In this document: positions 5,502-11,617 of the stretch, one piece after another
How positions within the stretch are numbered: position 1 is the stretch's first letter
Layout of the letters: each line of letters opens with the position of its first letter
Origin: a bacterium
GTDB taxonomy: Bacteria > Patescibacteriota > JAUYIX01
Assembly: GCA_030688115.1 (NCBI GenBank)
Contig: JAUYIX010000015.1
Span: forward strand, 1 to 11,617
DNA length: 11,617 bases
Direction of reading: 5' to 3'
The notes under the pieces: model-generated
The model's database searches: none
What the model was told of the DNA's origin: nothing
Seen by the model: only the letters and a program-made list of their open reading frames with translations
Translations under genes and position numbers: made by a program

Positions 5502-5996
5502 TTGGAACTACTCGAACAATTAGGTATTAAGCCGCTCAGTCTGCTCGCGCAGATCGTGAACTTTTTACTATTGCTCTTGATATTATGGAGACTCTTATAT
5601 AAACCGCTGCTTAAAGCGCTGCAAGATCGCCGCGAGCGTATCGAAAAAAGTTTAAAAGACGCTGAGCAAATAGAGCGGGATCTCAAAACGTCTCGTGAGA
5701 GTGCACAGCAAATCGTCACCAAAGCCAATGAGCAAGCGGTCCGGGTTATGCATTCCGTAGAAAAAGAAGCTGACCAAAAACGAACTGATGCGTTGCGGGC
5801 TGCAGAGGCCGAGGCCTCACAAATATATAAGCGCGCTGAGCAGGGTATCAAAGAGGACCGTCAACGTTTGCAACGCGAGGTTGAGACTGAGACGTTACAG
5901 CTGGTAGCGCAAGCGACCGAGCGTGTCATCCAAAAATCAATGGATGATAAAAAACATCGTCAACTGATCGAGCAAGCGCTTAAAGAGCTGGCATGA
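5502..5996 (+). CDS. atpF: ATP synthase Fo subunit b
   Basis: A 164-residue protein with one N-terminal membrane helix (about 12-32) and a long, charged, mostly helical remainder (about 35-155), the dimeric stalk that holds F1 against rotation. The helix end reads W-R-L-L-Y-K-P-L-L-K-A-L-Q-D-R-R, matching the usual L-x-x-x-L-[FY]-K-P-[IL] junction with the x-R-x-x-x-I turn after it. The start is TTG, supported by AGGAG 6 nt upstream. The stop overlaps the atpH start as ATGA. Only one b-type gene is present, so a homodimeric stator is expected rather than b/b'. Confidence 0.93.
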   Translation: MELLEQLGIKPLSLLAQIVNFLLLLLILWRLLYKPLLKALQDRRERIEKSLKDAEQIERDLKTSRESAQQIVTKANEQAVRVMHSVEKEADQKRTDALRAAEAEASQIYKRAEQGIKEDRQRLQREVETETLQLVAQATERVIQKSMDDKKHRQLIEQALKELA

Positions 5997-6517
5997 ACAT
6001 ACCCCTCGCCACGATCATCAGCGCCTGGGCAGAACCACTCAGCAAGGTCGCGCTGCAAAAAGCTGTTATGCAACTACAGGTTTTGGCGCAGAGCTTGGCG
6101 CACGACTCAGCTATTCGGGCCGCGCTCGTTGCGCCAACTACATCCTCAGATGATAAAGAGCGCCTGCTTAGTAAATCAGGTTTTAGCACGGTTGTGACTC
6201 AACTGGTCAGTTACCTCGATCAGCATGGACTTTGGCACAAAATTGCTCAGGTTGTACGACTCTCAGAGCAGTTCTACCAACATAATCATGGGATTATACC
6301 GGCTCATGTAACATCTGCAGTGGTACTTACCTCCAAAGAGCGAGTGGCACTCCTTAAACATCTCAGCTCCAAGTTAAAGCGCGACATCGAACTAACTGAG
6401 GCCGTAGAACCCTCGATCATTGGCGGATTGATCATGGATGTCCAAGGGCAACGTCATGATCACAGCGTTCAGGGTAAACTAAACCGTTTTGCTCGTAGCG
6501 TTACTTTACTCGCGTAA
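5993..6517 (+). CDS. atpH: ATP synthase F1 subunit delta
   Basis: A 174-residue protein that caps F1 and binds the b stalk. The N-terminal helical domain (about 1-105) is poorly conserved, as usual. The C-terminal part is typical: H-V-T-S-A-V-V-L-T near 106-114, then E-P-S-I-I-G-G-L-I-M-D-V and H-S-V-Q-G-K-L-N-R-F, corresponding to the family's GG-x-x-[IV]-x-x-G ... D-x-S-[IV]-x-x-x-L-x-x-[LF]. The start codon overlaps the atpF stop by 4 nt, so translation is probably coupled. No Shine-Dalgarno site of its own stands out. Confidence 0.9.
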   Translation: MNIPLATIISAWAEPLSKVALQKAVMQLQVLAQSLAHDSAIRAALVAPTTSSDDKERLLSKSGFSTVVTQLVSYLDQHGLWHKIAQVVRLSEQFYQHNHGIIPAHVTSAVVLTSKERVALLKHLSSKLKRDIELTEAVEPSIIGGLIMDVQGQRHDHSVQGKLNRFARSVTLLA

Positions 6518-6526
6518 TAAAGAATT

Positions 6527-8038
6527 ATGAAACCAACCGACATATCACTCATCGAAAATTTACGAAAAGCGGTCCAAGGCATGGACCTCTCCCCTACCAC
6601 TGAGACGGTCGGAACGGTTGTTAGCGTAGGTGATGGGATCGCACGTATTTTTGGGATGCAACAGGTTCGAGCTGGAGAGTTAGTCACGTTCGAAAATAAT
6701 GTCGCAGGCGTCGCACTTAACCTCGAGGAGGATACCGTCGGAGTGATCGTGCTCGGCGATGCTAATAGCATCTCAGAGGGTAGTAGTGTTAAAACAACCG
6801 GACGGATCTTGGATGTACCCGTTGGGCGGTCACTCTTAGGTCGGGTTGTGGATCCGCTGGGCCAGCCTATCGACGGCTTGGGTCCGATTAAATCAAATGA
6901 GCGACTGCCCGTTGAGCGCATCGCACCTGGTGTGATTGAGCGTCAGGGCGTGGATGAACCCGTACAGACCGGTATTAAAGCTATTGATGCGATGATCCCG
7001 ATTGGACGCGGTCAGCGTGAACTTATTATTGGCGATCGACAGACTGGTAAAACTGCCTTGGCTCTGGACACGATCATTAACCAGCGCGGAAAAAATCTCG
7101 TCTGTGTCTACGTTGCAATTGGTCAAAAAGAGGCAAAAGTTGCTCGTTTTGTCGAGACGCTCCGCAAACATCGCGCCCTTGAGCACACTATCGTGATCTC
7201 GGCGCCGGCCTCTGCCTCAGCGGCCCTTAACTATCTGGCACCATACTCCGGTACGGCCATGGCAGAATTTTTTATGTATCAGGGCCAGGACGCCCTCGTC
7301 ATCTACGATGATCTCTCAAAACACGCGGTCGCTTATCGACAGATCTCACTGCTACTGCGCCGTCCGCCGGGCCGTGAAGCCTATCCCGGGGATGTTTTTT
7401 ATCTGCACTCACGGCTACTTGAACGTGCTGCCAAGCGCAGCAAGGAGGCCGGCGGTGGATCTGTAACAGCTCTGCCGATCATTGAGACTCAGGCGGGTGA
7501 TCTTACCGCATATGTGCCTACAAACGTTATCTCGATCACGGATGGGCAGATATTTTTAGAATCGGACTTGTTTAATGCGGGTGTTCGTCCGGCGGTAAAT
7601 GTTGGGTTATCAGTGTCTCGTGTCGGAAGCAAAGCTCAAACCAAGATCATGAAAGAGGTATCCGGTAAATTGCGGCTTGATTTGGCGCAGTTCCGCGAGT
7701 TGGCGGCTTTTGCGCAGTTTGGCTCCGAGCTGGATGAGGATACGCAAAAAAGACTTGCCCTTGGCGAGCGACTGACCGAGATACTCAAGCAGGCACAAGA
7801 AAAGCCACGAGCGGTTTGGCAAATGGCCGTTGCGCTCTATGCCGCCACGACAGGCAAATTAAATGCGGTACCGGTTGCTCAAATTAGCAATGCCGAGGAG
7901 CAGTTGATCAGGCATATTGAGAGTTCTCAAACGGATCTTATTAAAGCGATCGAGCAAAAGCCCGAGTTGACGGATGAACTGGCAGCAAAACTAGACTCGA
8001 CGATCATGGAGTTTTTAAAAAACGTAACGTTTGAGTAA
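6527..8038 (+). CDS. atpA: ATP synthase F1 subunit alpha
   Basis: A 503-residue non-catalytic nucleotide-binding subunit of the F1 hexamer. It has the N-terminal beta barrel (about 25-95), a P-loop G169-D-R-Q-T-G-K175-T176, the conserved P-x-x-x-P-G-R-E-A-Y-P-G-D-V-F-Y stretch, and the arginine finger R365 in S-V-S-R-V-G-S that reaches the catalytic site of beta. The Q172 of the alpha-type P-loop (GDRQTGKT) separates it from beta. The length is normal. The gap after atpH is 9 nt and holds only a weak AAAGAA. The following gene starts 2 nt after the stop. Confidence 0.98.
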   Translation: MKPTDISLIENLRKAVQGMDLSPTTETVGTVVSVGDGIARIFGMQQVRAGELVTFENNVAGVALNLEEDTVGVIVLGDANSISEGSSVKTTGRILDVPVGRSLLGRVVDPLGQPIDGLGPIKSNERLPVERIAPGVIERQGVDEPVQTGIKAIDAMIPIGRGQRELIIGDRQTGKTALALDTIINQRGKNLVCVYVAIGQKEAKVARFVETLRKHRALEHTIVISAPASASAALNYLAPYSGTAMAEFFMYQGQDALVIYDDLSKHAVAYRQISLLLRRPPGREAYPGDVFYLHSRLLERAAKRSKEAGGGSVTALPIIETQAGDLTAYVPTNVISITDGQIFLESDLFNAGVRPAVNVGLSVSRVGSKAQTKIMKEVSGKLRLDLAQFRELAAFAQFGSELDEDTQKRLALGERLTEILKQAQEKPRAVWQMAVALYAATTGKLNAVPVAQISNAEEQLIRHIESSQTDLIKAIEQKPELTDELAAKLDSTIMEFLKNVTFE

Positions 8039-8040
8039 CA

Positions 8041-8946
8041 ATGGCAGGTACTAATACACGTGATATCAAGCGACGGATTAAATCGGTGACGAGCACCAAA
8101 AAAATTACGCGTGCCTTACAAACGGTCTCGGCCGTAAAAATGCGTAAAGCTCAGAGCCGCACCCTTGCAACTCGCCCGTTTGCTGAGGAGTCACTCTCGT
8201 TACTAAGACGATTGTCTGGTTTGACGGCAACGCGCCATCCACTACTCAAAAAAAAGAATACCGGTAAGCAGTTGATCGTATTGCTGGCACCCGATAAAGG
8301 CTTGACAGGCAGTCTTACCGCCAATCTTTGGCGTAAGATTAGTGACCTCGTTAAAAGACAAGAGCAAGATAAAAATCGCTCGACAGACTTTATTACGATC
8401 GGCGCTGAGGCCGAGGCATTTGCCAGGGGTCAGCGTTTTAACGTCATTAGGGCACAGCGCAGCGAAAAAGTTGACATTAAAATGGCGCGCCGATTACGTG
8501 ATGAGCTTGTTGACCACTACCTCAAAGGACCCTATGACAAAGTAATTGTTGCCTATACTCAATTTGAGAACACCCTCAAGCAGCGCCCTTTTATCAGAGG
8601 TATTTTGCCAATTACTCTAGAAAAAATCGTTGATGTTGAGGAGTTACCTCAGGAGTTACTAGCACAGCCGGTAGTGTTCAACCGGGAGGCGTATGAGCTT
8701 GAGCCCTCCCCTGCCGTTATCCTGGATGAACTAATCCCCCAGTTAGTGAGCATGCTCATTTACCATGCCCTACTTGAGGCTGAGGCATCCGAGCACTCAG
8801 CGCGCATGATCGCCATGAAAAACGCGCATGATAATGCCAGTGATCTTATTGACTCTCTAACGCAAACATTTAATAAACTGAGACAAGAGGCCATTACGGC
8901 CGCCCTGGCGGAGATTTCTGCCGGCGTAGCAGCTCTTGAAAAATAA
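8041..8946 (+). CDS. atpG: ATP synthase F1 subunit gamma
   Basis: A 301-residue central-shaft protein. The N-terminal helix has the family signature I-K-R-R-I-K-S-V-x-S-T-K-K-I-T-R-A-L-Q. The C-terminal helix carries A-M-K-N-A-H-D-N-A and R-Q-E-A-I-T-A-A-L-A-E-I-S-A-G; both pack in the core of the alpha-beta hexamer. Between them lies a Rossmann-like domain in which the usual S-D-[RK]-G-L-C-G-x-[FL]-N reads A-P-D-K-G-L-T-G-S-L-T, so the common Cys and Asn are Thr. The ATG is 2 nt after atpA without a Shine-Dalgarno site. The last base of the stop is the first base of the atpD start (TAATG). Confidence 0.97.
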   Translation: MAGTNTRDIKRRIKSVTSTKKITRALQTVSAVKMRKAQSRTLATRPFAEESLSLLRRLSGLTATRHPLLKKKNTGKQLIVLLAPDKGLTGSLTANLWRKISDLVKRQEQDKNRSTDFITIGAEAEAFARGQRFNVIRAQRSEKVDIKMARRLRDELVDHYLKGPYDKVIVAYTQFENTLKQRPFIRGILPITLEKIVDVEELPQELLAQPVVFNREAYELEPSPAVILDELIPQLVSMLIYHALLEAEASEHSARMIAMKNAHDNASDLIDSLTQTFNKLRQEAITAALAEISAGVAALEK

Positions 8947-10334
8947 TGAACAAACCCATGCCCAAACAATTATCTGGCACAGTCAAACAAGTAATCGGCC
9001 CCGTCGTTGACGCAGAATTTTCTGAGGGGCTTCCGGGTATCCACGCGGCTCTCTCGGTCAAGGTAAACGACAAAGAGATCGTTTTGGAGATACAACAACA
9101 TTTAGGCGGTAAGCGTGTGCGCGCCATCGCTATGGGCAGCACCGATGGTATCGCACGCGGTATGCCCGTGATAAGCTCAGGTAAATCGATTGAGGTTCCG
9201 GTTGGTGAGGGTGTTCTTGGACGCATGTTTGATGTGTTGGGCAAGCCCATTGACGGTCAGGACCAGCCCACTAACACATCTTTGCAATCGATCCATCGCG
9301 CGGCTCCTAGTTTTGATGAGCAAGCCACCGGAGTTGAAATCTTTGAGACGGGGATCAAAGTGATCGACTTAATTTGTCCCTTTGTTAAGGGAGGTAAAAC
9401 GGGACTGTTTGGAGGGGCCGGCGTCGGTAAAACCGTTTTGATCCAAGAGTTGATCCACAATATCGCGACTAAACACGGTGGCTATTCTGTTTTTGCGGGT
9501 GTCGGAGAACGTTCTCGCGAGGGTAATGATCTCTATCAAGAGATGAAAGAATCAGGAGTCTTGAAAAATACCGCACTCGTTTTTGGTCAAATGAACGAAC
9601 CACCCGGTGCTCGCTTTAGAGTGGCGCTCTCCGGGCTCTCGATGGCTGAGTATTTTAGAGATCAAGCAAAAAAGGATGTGCTTTTGTTTGTCGATAATAT
9701 TTTTAGGTTTACACAGGCCGGATCAGAGGTCTCGGCGCTGTTGGGGCGTTTGCCGTCAGCAGTCGGTTATCAGCCGACCTTGGCCAAAGAGATGGGTGAC
9801 CTGCAAGAGCGTATTACCTCTACCAAAAATGGTTCGATCACATCCGTGCAAGCGGTATATGTGCCTGCTGATGACTTGACCGATCCGGCACCGGCCACTA
9901 CCTTCTCGCACTTAGACTCAACGGTGGTCTTGTCGCGAGCTCTGGCAGAACTGGGCATCTACCCGGCTATCGATCCCCTGGACTCAACCTCGACCATTTT
10001 GGATCCCACGATCGTAGGCGAAGAGCATTACAAAGTAGCTCGAGATGTTCAACAGATATTGCAGCGCTATAAGGAGCTCCAGGATATAATCGCTATTTTA
10101 GGTATCGAAGAGTTGAGCGATGAGGATAAAGTAATTGTCGGTCGCGCTCGTAAAATCCAGAAGTTTTTGTCGCAGCCTTTTTCGGTGGCCGAGGTCTTTA
10201 CTGGACAGCCGGGTGCTTACGTCTCCAGAAAAGACACGGTGCAAAGTTTTAAGGCGATTTTAGCTGGAGAGTATGATGATTACAATGAGGACGCCTTTTA
10301 TCTAAAGGGATCAATTGATCAAGTTAAAAAATAA
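8946..10334 (+). CDS. atpD: ATP synthase F1 subunit beta (catalytic)
   Basis: The 462-residue catalytic subunit makes ATP from ADP and Pi. Visible in order: the beta-barrel domain (about 8-85), the P-loop G156-G-A-G-V-G-K162-T163, the catalytic glutamate E188 in V-G-E-R-S-R-E-G-N-D-L-Y, the Walker B region L-L-F-V-D-N-I-F-R-F, and A-T-T-F-S-H-L-D. The lever loop reads E388-E-L-S-D-E-D394, a variant of DELSEED with the acidic pattern kept. It overlaps atpG and atpC by one base at each end (TAATG both times), consistent with coupled, near-equal synthesis of gamma, beta and epsilon. The length is typical. Confidence 0.98.
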   Translation: MNKPMPKQLSGTVKQVIGPVVDAEFSEGLPGIHAALSVKVNDKEIVLEIQQHLGGKRVRAIAMGSTDGIARGMPVISSGKSIEVPVGEGVLGRMFDVLGKPIDGQDQPTNTSLQSIHRAAPSFDEQATGVEIFETGIKVIDLICPFVKGGKTGLFGGAGVGKTVLIQELIHNIATKHGGYSVFAGVGERSREGNDLYQEMKESGVLKNTALVFGQMNEPPGARFRVALSGLSMAEYFRDQAKKDVLLFVDNIFRFTQAGSEVSALLGRLPSAVGYQPTLAKEMGDLQERITSTKNGSITSVQAVYVPADDLTDPAPATTFSHLDSTVVLSRALAELGIYPAIDPLDSTSTILDPTIVGEEHYKVARDVQQILQRYKELQDIIAILGIEELSDEDKVIVGRARKIQKFLSQPFSVAEVFTGQPGAYVSRKDTVQSFKAILAGEYDDYNEDAFYLKGSIDQVKK

Positions 10335-10723
10335 TGGCACTGCGGCTACGCATTGTAACTATCGAGAAGGTTCTGGTAGATCAGGAGGTCGAACTTGTCA
10401 CCGTGCCGACGCAACAAGGTGCCACGTCGATTTTGCCCGGCCACGTCTCGCTATTAGCGCGCGTCATGCCCGGATTAGTGCGTTATAAAACCGCCAGGCA
10501 TGAGGCACGGCTCGTATGTTCTACCGGATCAATTGAGGTCAAGGCAAATGCTGTTACGCTGCTCGTTGGCGAGGCTGTTCCGGTGGAGTCCATCGATCGT
10601 GATAAGGCTGAGGCAGAACGTACACGCTTGATCGGTGATATAAAGAGCGGACAACTCACCGCCATCGAACTCAAGGAGGCCCGAGAACAACTTGCTACAG
10701 CGGTTGCCAAACTCCGTAGCTAG
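10334..10723 (+). CDS. atpC: ATP synthase F1 subunit epsilon
   Basis: A 129-residue two-domain subunit at the foot of the gamma shaft. The beta sandwich (about 1-84) contains V-T-V-P-T-Q-Q-G and I-L-P-G-H-V-S-L-L-A, matching the family's P-x-x-x-G-x-x-x-[IV]-L-x-x-H-x-x. The C-terminal helical hairpin (about 88-129) is present, so this is a full-length form able to act as a brake on ATP hydrolysis. Its first turn reads I87-D-R-D-K91-A92, one residue away from the ATP-binding [IL]-D-x-x-R-A motif known from Bacillus epsilon. It is the last gene of the operon, and a stem-loop overlaps its stop codon. Confidence 0.95.
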   Translation: MALRLRIVTIEKVLVDQEVELVTVPTQQGATSILPGHVSLLARVMPGLVRYKTARHEARLVCSTGSIEVKANAVTLLVGEAVPVESIDRDKAEAERTRLIGDIKSGQLTAIELKEAREQLATAVAKLRS

Positions 10724-10750
10724 CCACTTCCGCTCAATGCTCAAGTGGCT
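10722..10750. other. Stem-loop at the end of the atp operon
   Basis: AGCCACTT (10722-10729) and AAGTGGCT (10743-10750) form a perfect 8-bp stem with a 13-nt loop, starting within the atpC stop codon. No U-tract follows on either strand. It lies between convergent genes, so it may act as a 3'-end stabiliser or a weak bidirectional terminator. Confidence 0.5.
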
Positions 10751-10780
10751 TAATGCTCATGTGTCGGGTTTTGTGCTTGG

Positions 10781-11167
10781 TTATTTGGTTAAACAGGTTG
10801 ATGGCTCATAGCCCGCAGCCCGGGCCTCCTGCTCGCTGGTAAAATAGATCTTGTTCTCCGGCTTAATACGATCAGCATAACTACAACCCGTTGAGGGGTG
10901 GTACTTTTTTCCGCTCGAACTGGCAACAAATGGGCCCGGGTCCTGCTCAGAGCCGGTCGTGGGTTCTGCCTGCTCACCTTTAGCACCCGATAGACTCGTT
11001 AAGACGGGTGAACTGTCAGTTTGTAAGGTCTCTTGGATTGGCGGAGGTGCTGTAACCAGAATTGGCGTGGGTCCGGCGTGAGGCCACAAATAGCCCGCTA
11101 CAAAGGCGCTCGTGCCTATTATGAGAGACTCCCCTATTATCCAAAGTATGTTAGGGTGTTTGCGCAT
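10781..11167 (-). CDS. Membrane-anchored protein with C-terminal Ada-like/'sunset' Cys domain
   Basis: The 128-residue protein has a short basic start (M-R-K-H-P), one membrane helix (about 8-28), and a Pro/Ser/Thr/Glu-rich linker (about 31-78). The C-terminal module (about 79-125) reads F-V-A-S-S-S-G-K-K-Y-H90-P-S-T-G-C95-S-Y-A-D-R-I-K-P-E-N, then Y-F-x-S-E-Q-E-A-R-A-A-G-Y-E-P-S-T-C125. Modules of this K-x-Y-H-x-x-x-C-x-x-A-x-x-I form resemble the Ada N-terminal zinc domain and are common at the ends of secreted CPR proteins. Here the chain stops three residues after C125, so the final Cys of an Ada CxxC is missing. The function is unknown; the module probably faces outward. The ATG at 11167 is chosen because a longer frame to 11320 would overlap the divergent gene by 114 nt and cover its own promoter. 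Confidence 0.72.
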   Translation of the reverse strand: MRKHPNILWIIGESLIIGTSAFVAGYLWPHAGPTPILVTAPPPIQETLQTDSSPVLTSLSGAKGEQAEPTTGSEQDPGPFVASSSGKKYHPSTGCSYADRIKPENKIYFTSEQEARAAGYEPSTCLTK

Positions 11168-11172
11168 CGCTG

Positions 11173-11200
11173 AATATACACCATGCCTAACAATACTTAA
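11173..11200 (-). promoter_or_regulatory. Possible promoter of the membrane-anchored Cys-domain gene
   Basis: Read on the minus strand: TTAAGT (plus-strand 11195-11200), a 16-bp spacer, and TATATT (11173-11178). Transcription would start about 11166-11167, at the ATG itself, suggesting a leaderless message. The interval of only 39 nt to the divergent gene must also hold that gene's promoter, for which no clear boxes were seen. Confidence 0.35.
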
Positions 11201-11206
11201 TTTATT

Positions 11207-11617
11207 ATGAAACGCTGGATATTTATCTTGGGGCGTCTGCCCGATCTGGGCATTGCAGAGATTTTTGCGGTCCTGGGTTCGCTGGGGATACAGCACACCA
11301 GCCAAAGGATCGAAAAACACGTTCTGTTGGTTGAGTGTGCCGATACGGTTGATATTGTTGGCTTACACAAACGACTAGGCGGAACCATCAAAATTGGCCT
11401 AATGGAGCAAGAATATGCGCTTGGGCTGGACGTACGTATCGCTTTATCCGAGGCGCTCAGACCCGACTCGATACTACGCTCATTTGTAAAAAACAAGACG
11501 GGCCGCTGGACCTTTGGGATCTCGGTCTATGGCGGGTCTCACGATGCTGATATCACGCAAAGTATTAAGGATTTTGGGCTTGATATTAAGAGATATTTTA
11601 AGAGCAGAAAACGTTCT
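11207..11617 (+). CDS. Trm11/TrmG10-like RNA methyltransferase, N-terminal part (3' end outside window)
   Basis: The frame from ATG 11207 stays open for 137 codons to the window edge. It begins M-K-R-W-I-F-I-L-G-R-L-P-D-L-G-I-A-E-I, then has R-L-G-G-T-I-K-I-G (56-64) and W-T-F-G-I-S-V-Y-G (101-109). These match the N-terminal and THUMP regions of Trm11/TrmG10-type proteins, which methylate guanine N2 in tRNA using S-adenosylmethionine. The catalytic Rossmann domain with its D-P-P-Y motif would lie beyond the window, so activity cannot be judged. No Shine-Dalgarno site precedes the ATG; the upstream bases are A/T-rich. It diverges from the minus-strand Cys-domain gene by 39 nt. Confidence 0.75.
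   Translation, partial: MKRWIFILGRLPDLGIAEIFAVLGSLGIQHTSQRIEKHVLLVECADTVDIVGLHKRLGGTIKIGLMEQEYALGLDVRIALSEALRPDSILRSFVKNKTGRWTFGISVYGGSHDADITQSIKDFGLDIKRYFKSRKRS

Noticed and set aside
2427..6719. Further CACTTAA copies (near 2428, 4930 and 6714) as extra recombination half-sites
   Set aside because: All lie in coding sequence, and none has an inverted partner at 6-8 bp, so they look like chance 7-mers.
11168..11320. N-terminal extension of the minus-strand Cys-domain gene to 11320
   Set aside because: It would overlap the divergent Trm11-like gene by 114 nt and put residues before a natural membrane-anchor start; the extra residues are just the antisense of that gene.
1..11617. CRISPR arrays, tRNA or rRNA genes, insertion sequences
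   Set aside because: No repeated spacer units, cloverleaf folds, rRNA-like segments or transposase frames were seen; the recombinase has no terminal repeats or cargo around it.

Overview
The window looks like a chromosomal segment of a small-genome bacterium, most plausibly a member of the Patescibacteria/CPR. This is inferred from the gene set: a Trm11-like methyltransferase start, a PrsW-type protease with a long tail, a membrane-anchored protein ending in an Ada-like/'sunset' cysteine domain, and a single Xer-type recombinase. Few genes have a Shine-Dalgarno sequence. UGA is used as a stop (NUDIX gene, atpF), so the code is the standard bacterial one and not the UGA=Gly code of some CPR groups. 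No rRNA, tRNA, CRISPR array or insertion sequence was seen.

Left part (1-2879, all plus strand): the 3' end of an RND/MMPL transporter, a NUDIX hydrolase closed by a clear intrinsic terminator, an unrecognised Trp-rich protein carrying a ParB/sulfiredoxin-like DGxHR motif, and a complete tyrosine recombinase of the XerC/D type with all six catalytic residues. The 104-nt gap before the recombinase holds a consensus -10 box. It also holds an imperfect 11-6-11 inverted repeat (1837-1864) with the geometry of a Xer/dif recombination site. This is the most interesting signal in the window.

Middle (2907-4133, minus strand): a PrsW-family intramembrane protease, convergent with the recombinase and divergent from the ATP synthase operon. 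Its predicted promoter is overlapped by a 7-bp-arm palindrome.

ATP synthase operon (about 4212-10750, plus strand): atpI/Z-like, atpB, atpE, atpF, atpH, atpA, atpG, atpD, atpC. These encode a complete F1Fo ATP synthase (Fo a, c, b; F1 delta, alpha, gamma, beta, epsilon) in the canonical bacterial order. Most junctions overlap or are separated by a few bases, pointing to translational coupling. The two looser junctions flank atpE, the high-copy c subunit, and a stem-loop lies between atpE and atpF. The c subunit keeps its ion-binding Glu but lacks the usual Na+ ligands, so H+ coupling is inferred.

Right end: a hairpin without a U-tract, then a minus-strand membrane-anchored Ada-like/'sunset' domain protein. 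Divergent from it is the 5' end of a Trm11/THUMP-type RNA methyltransferase that runs off the window.
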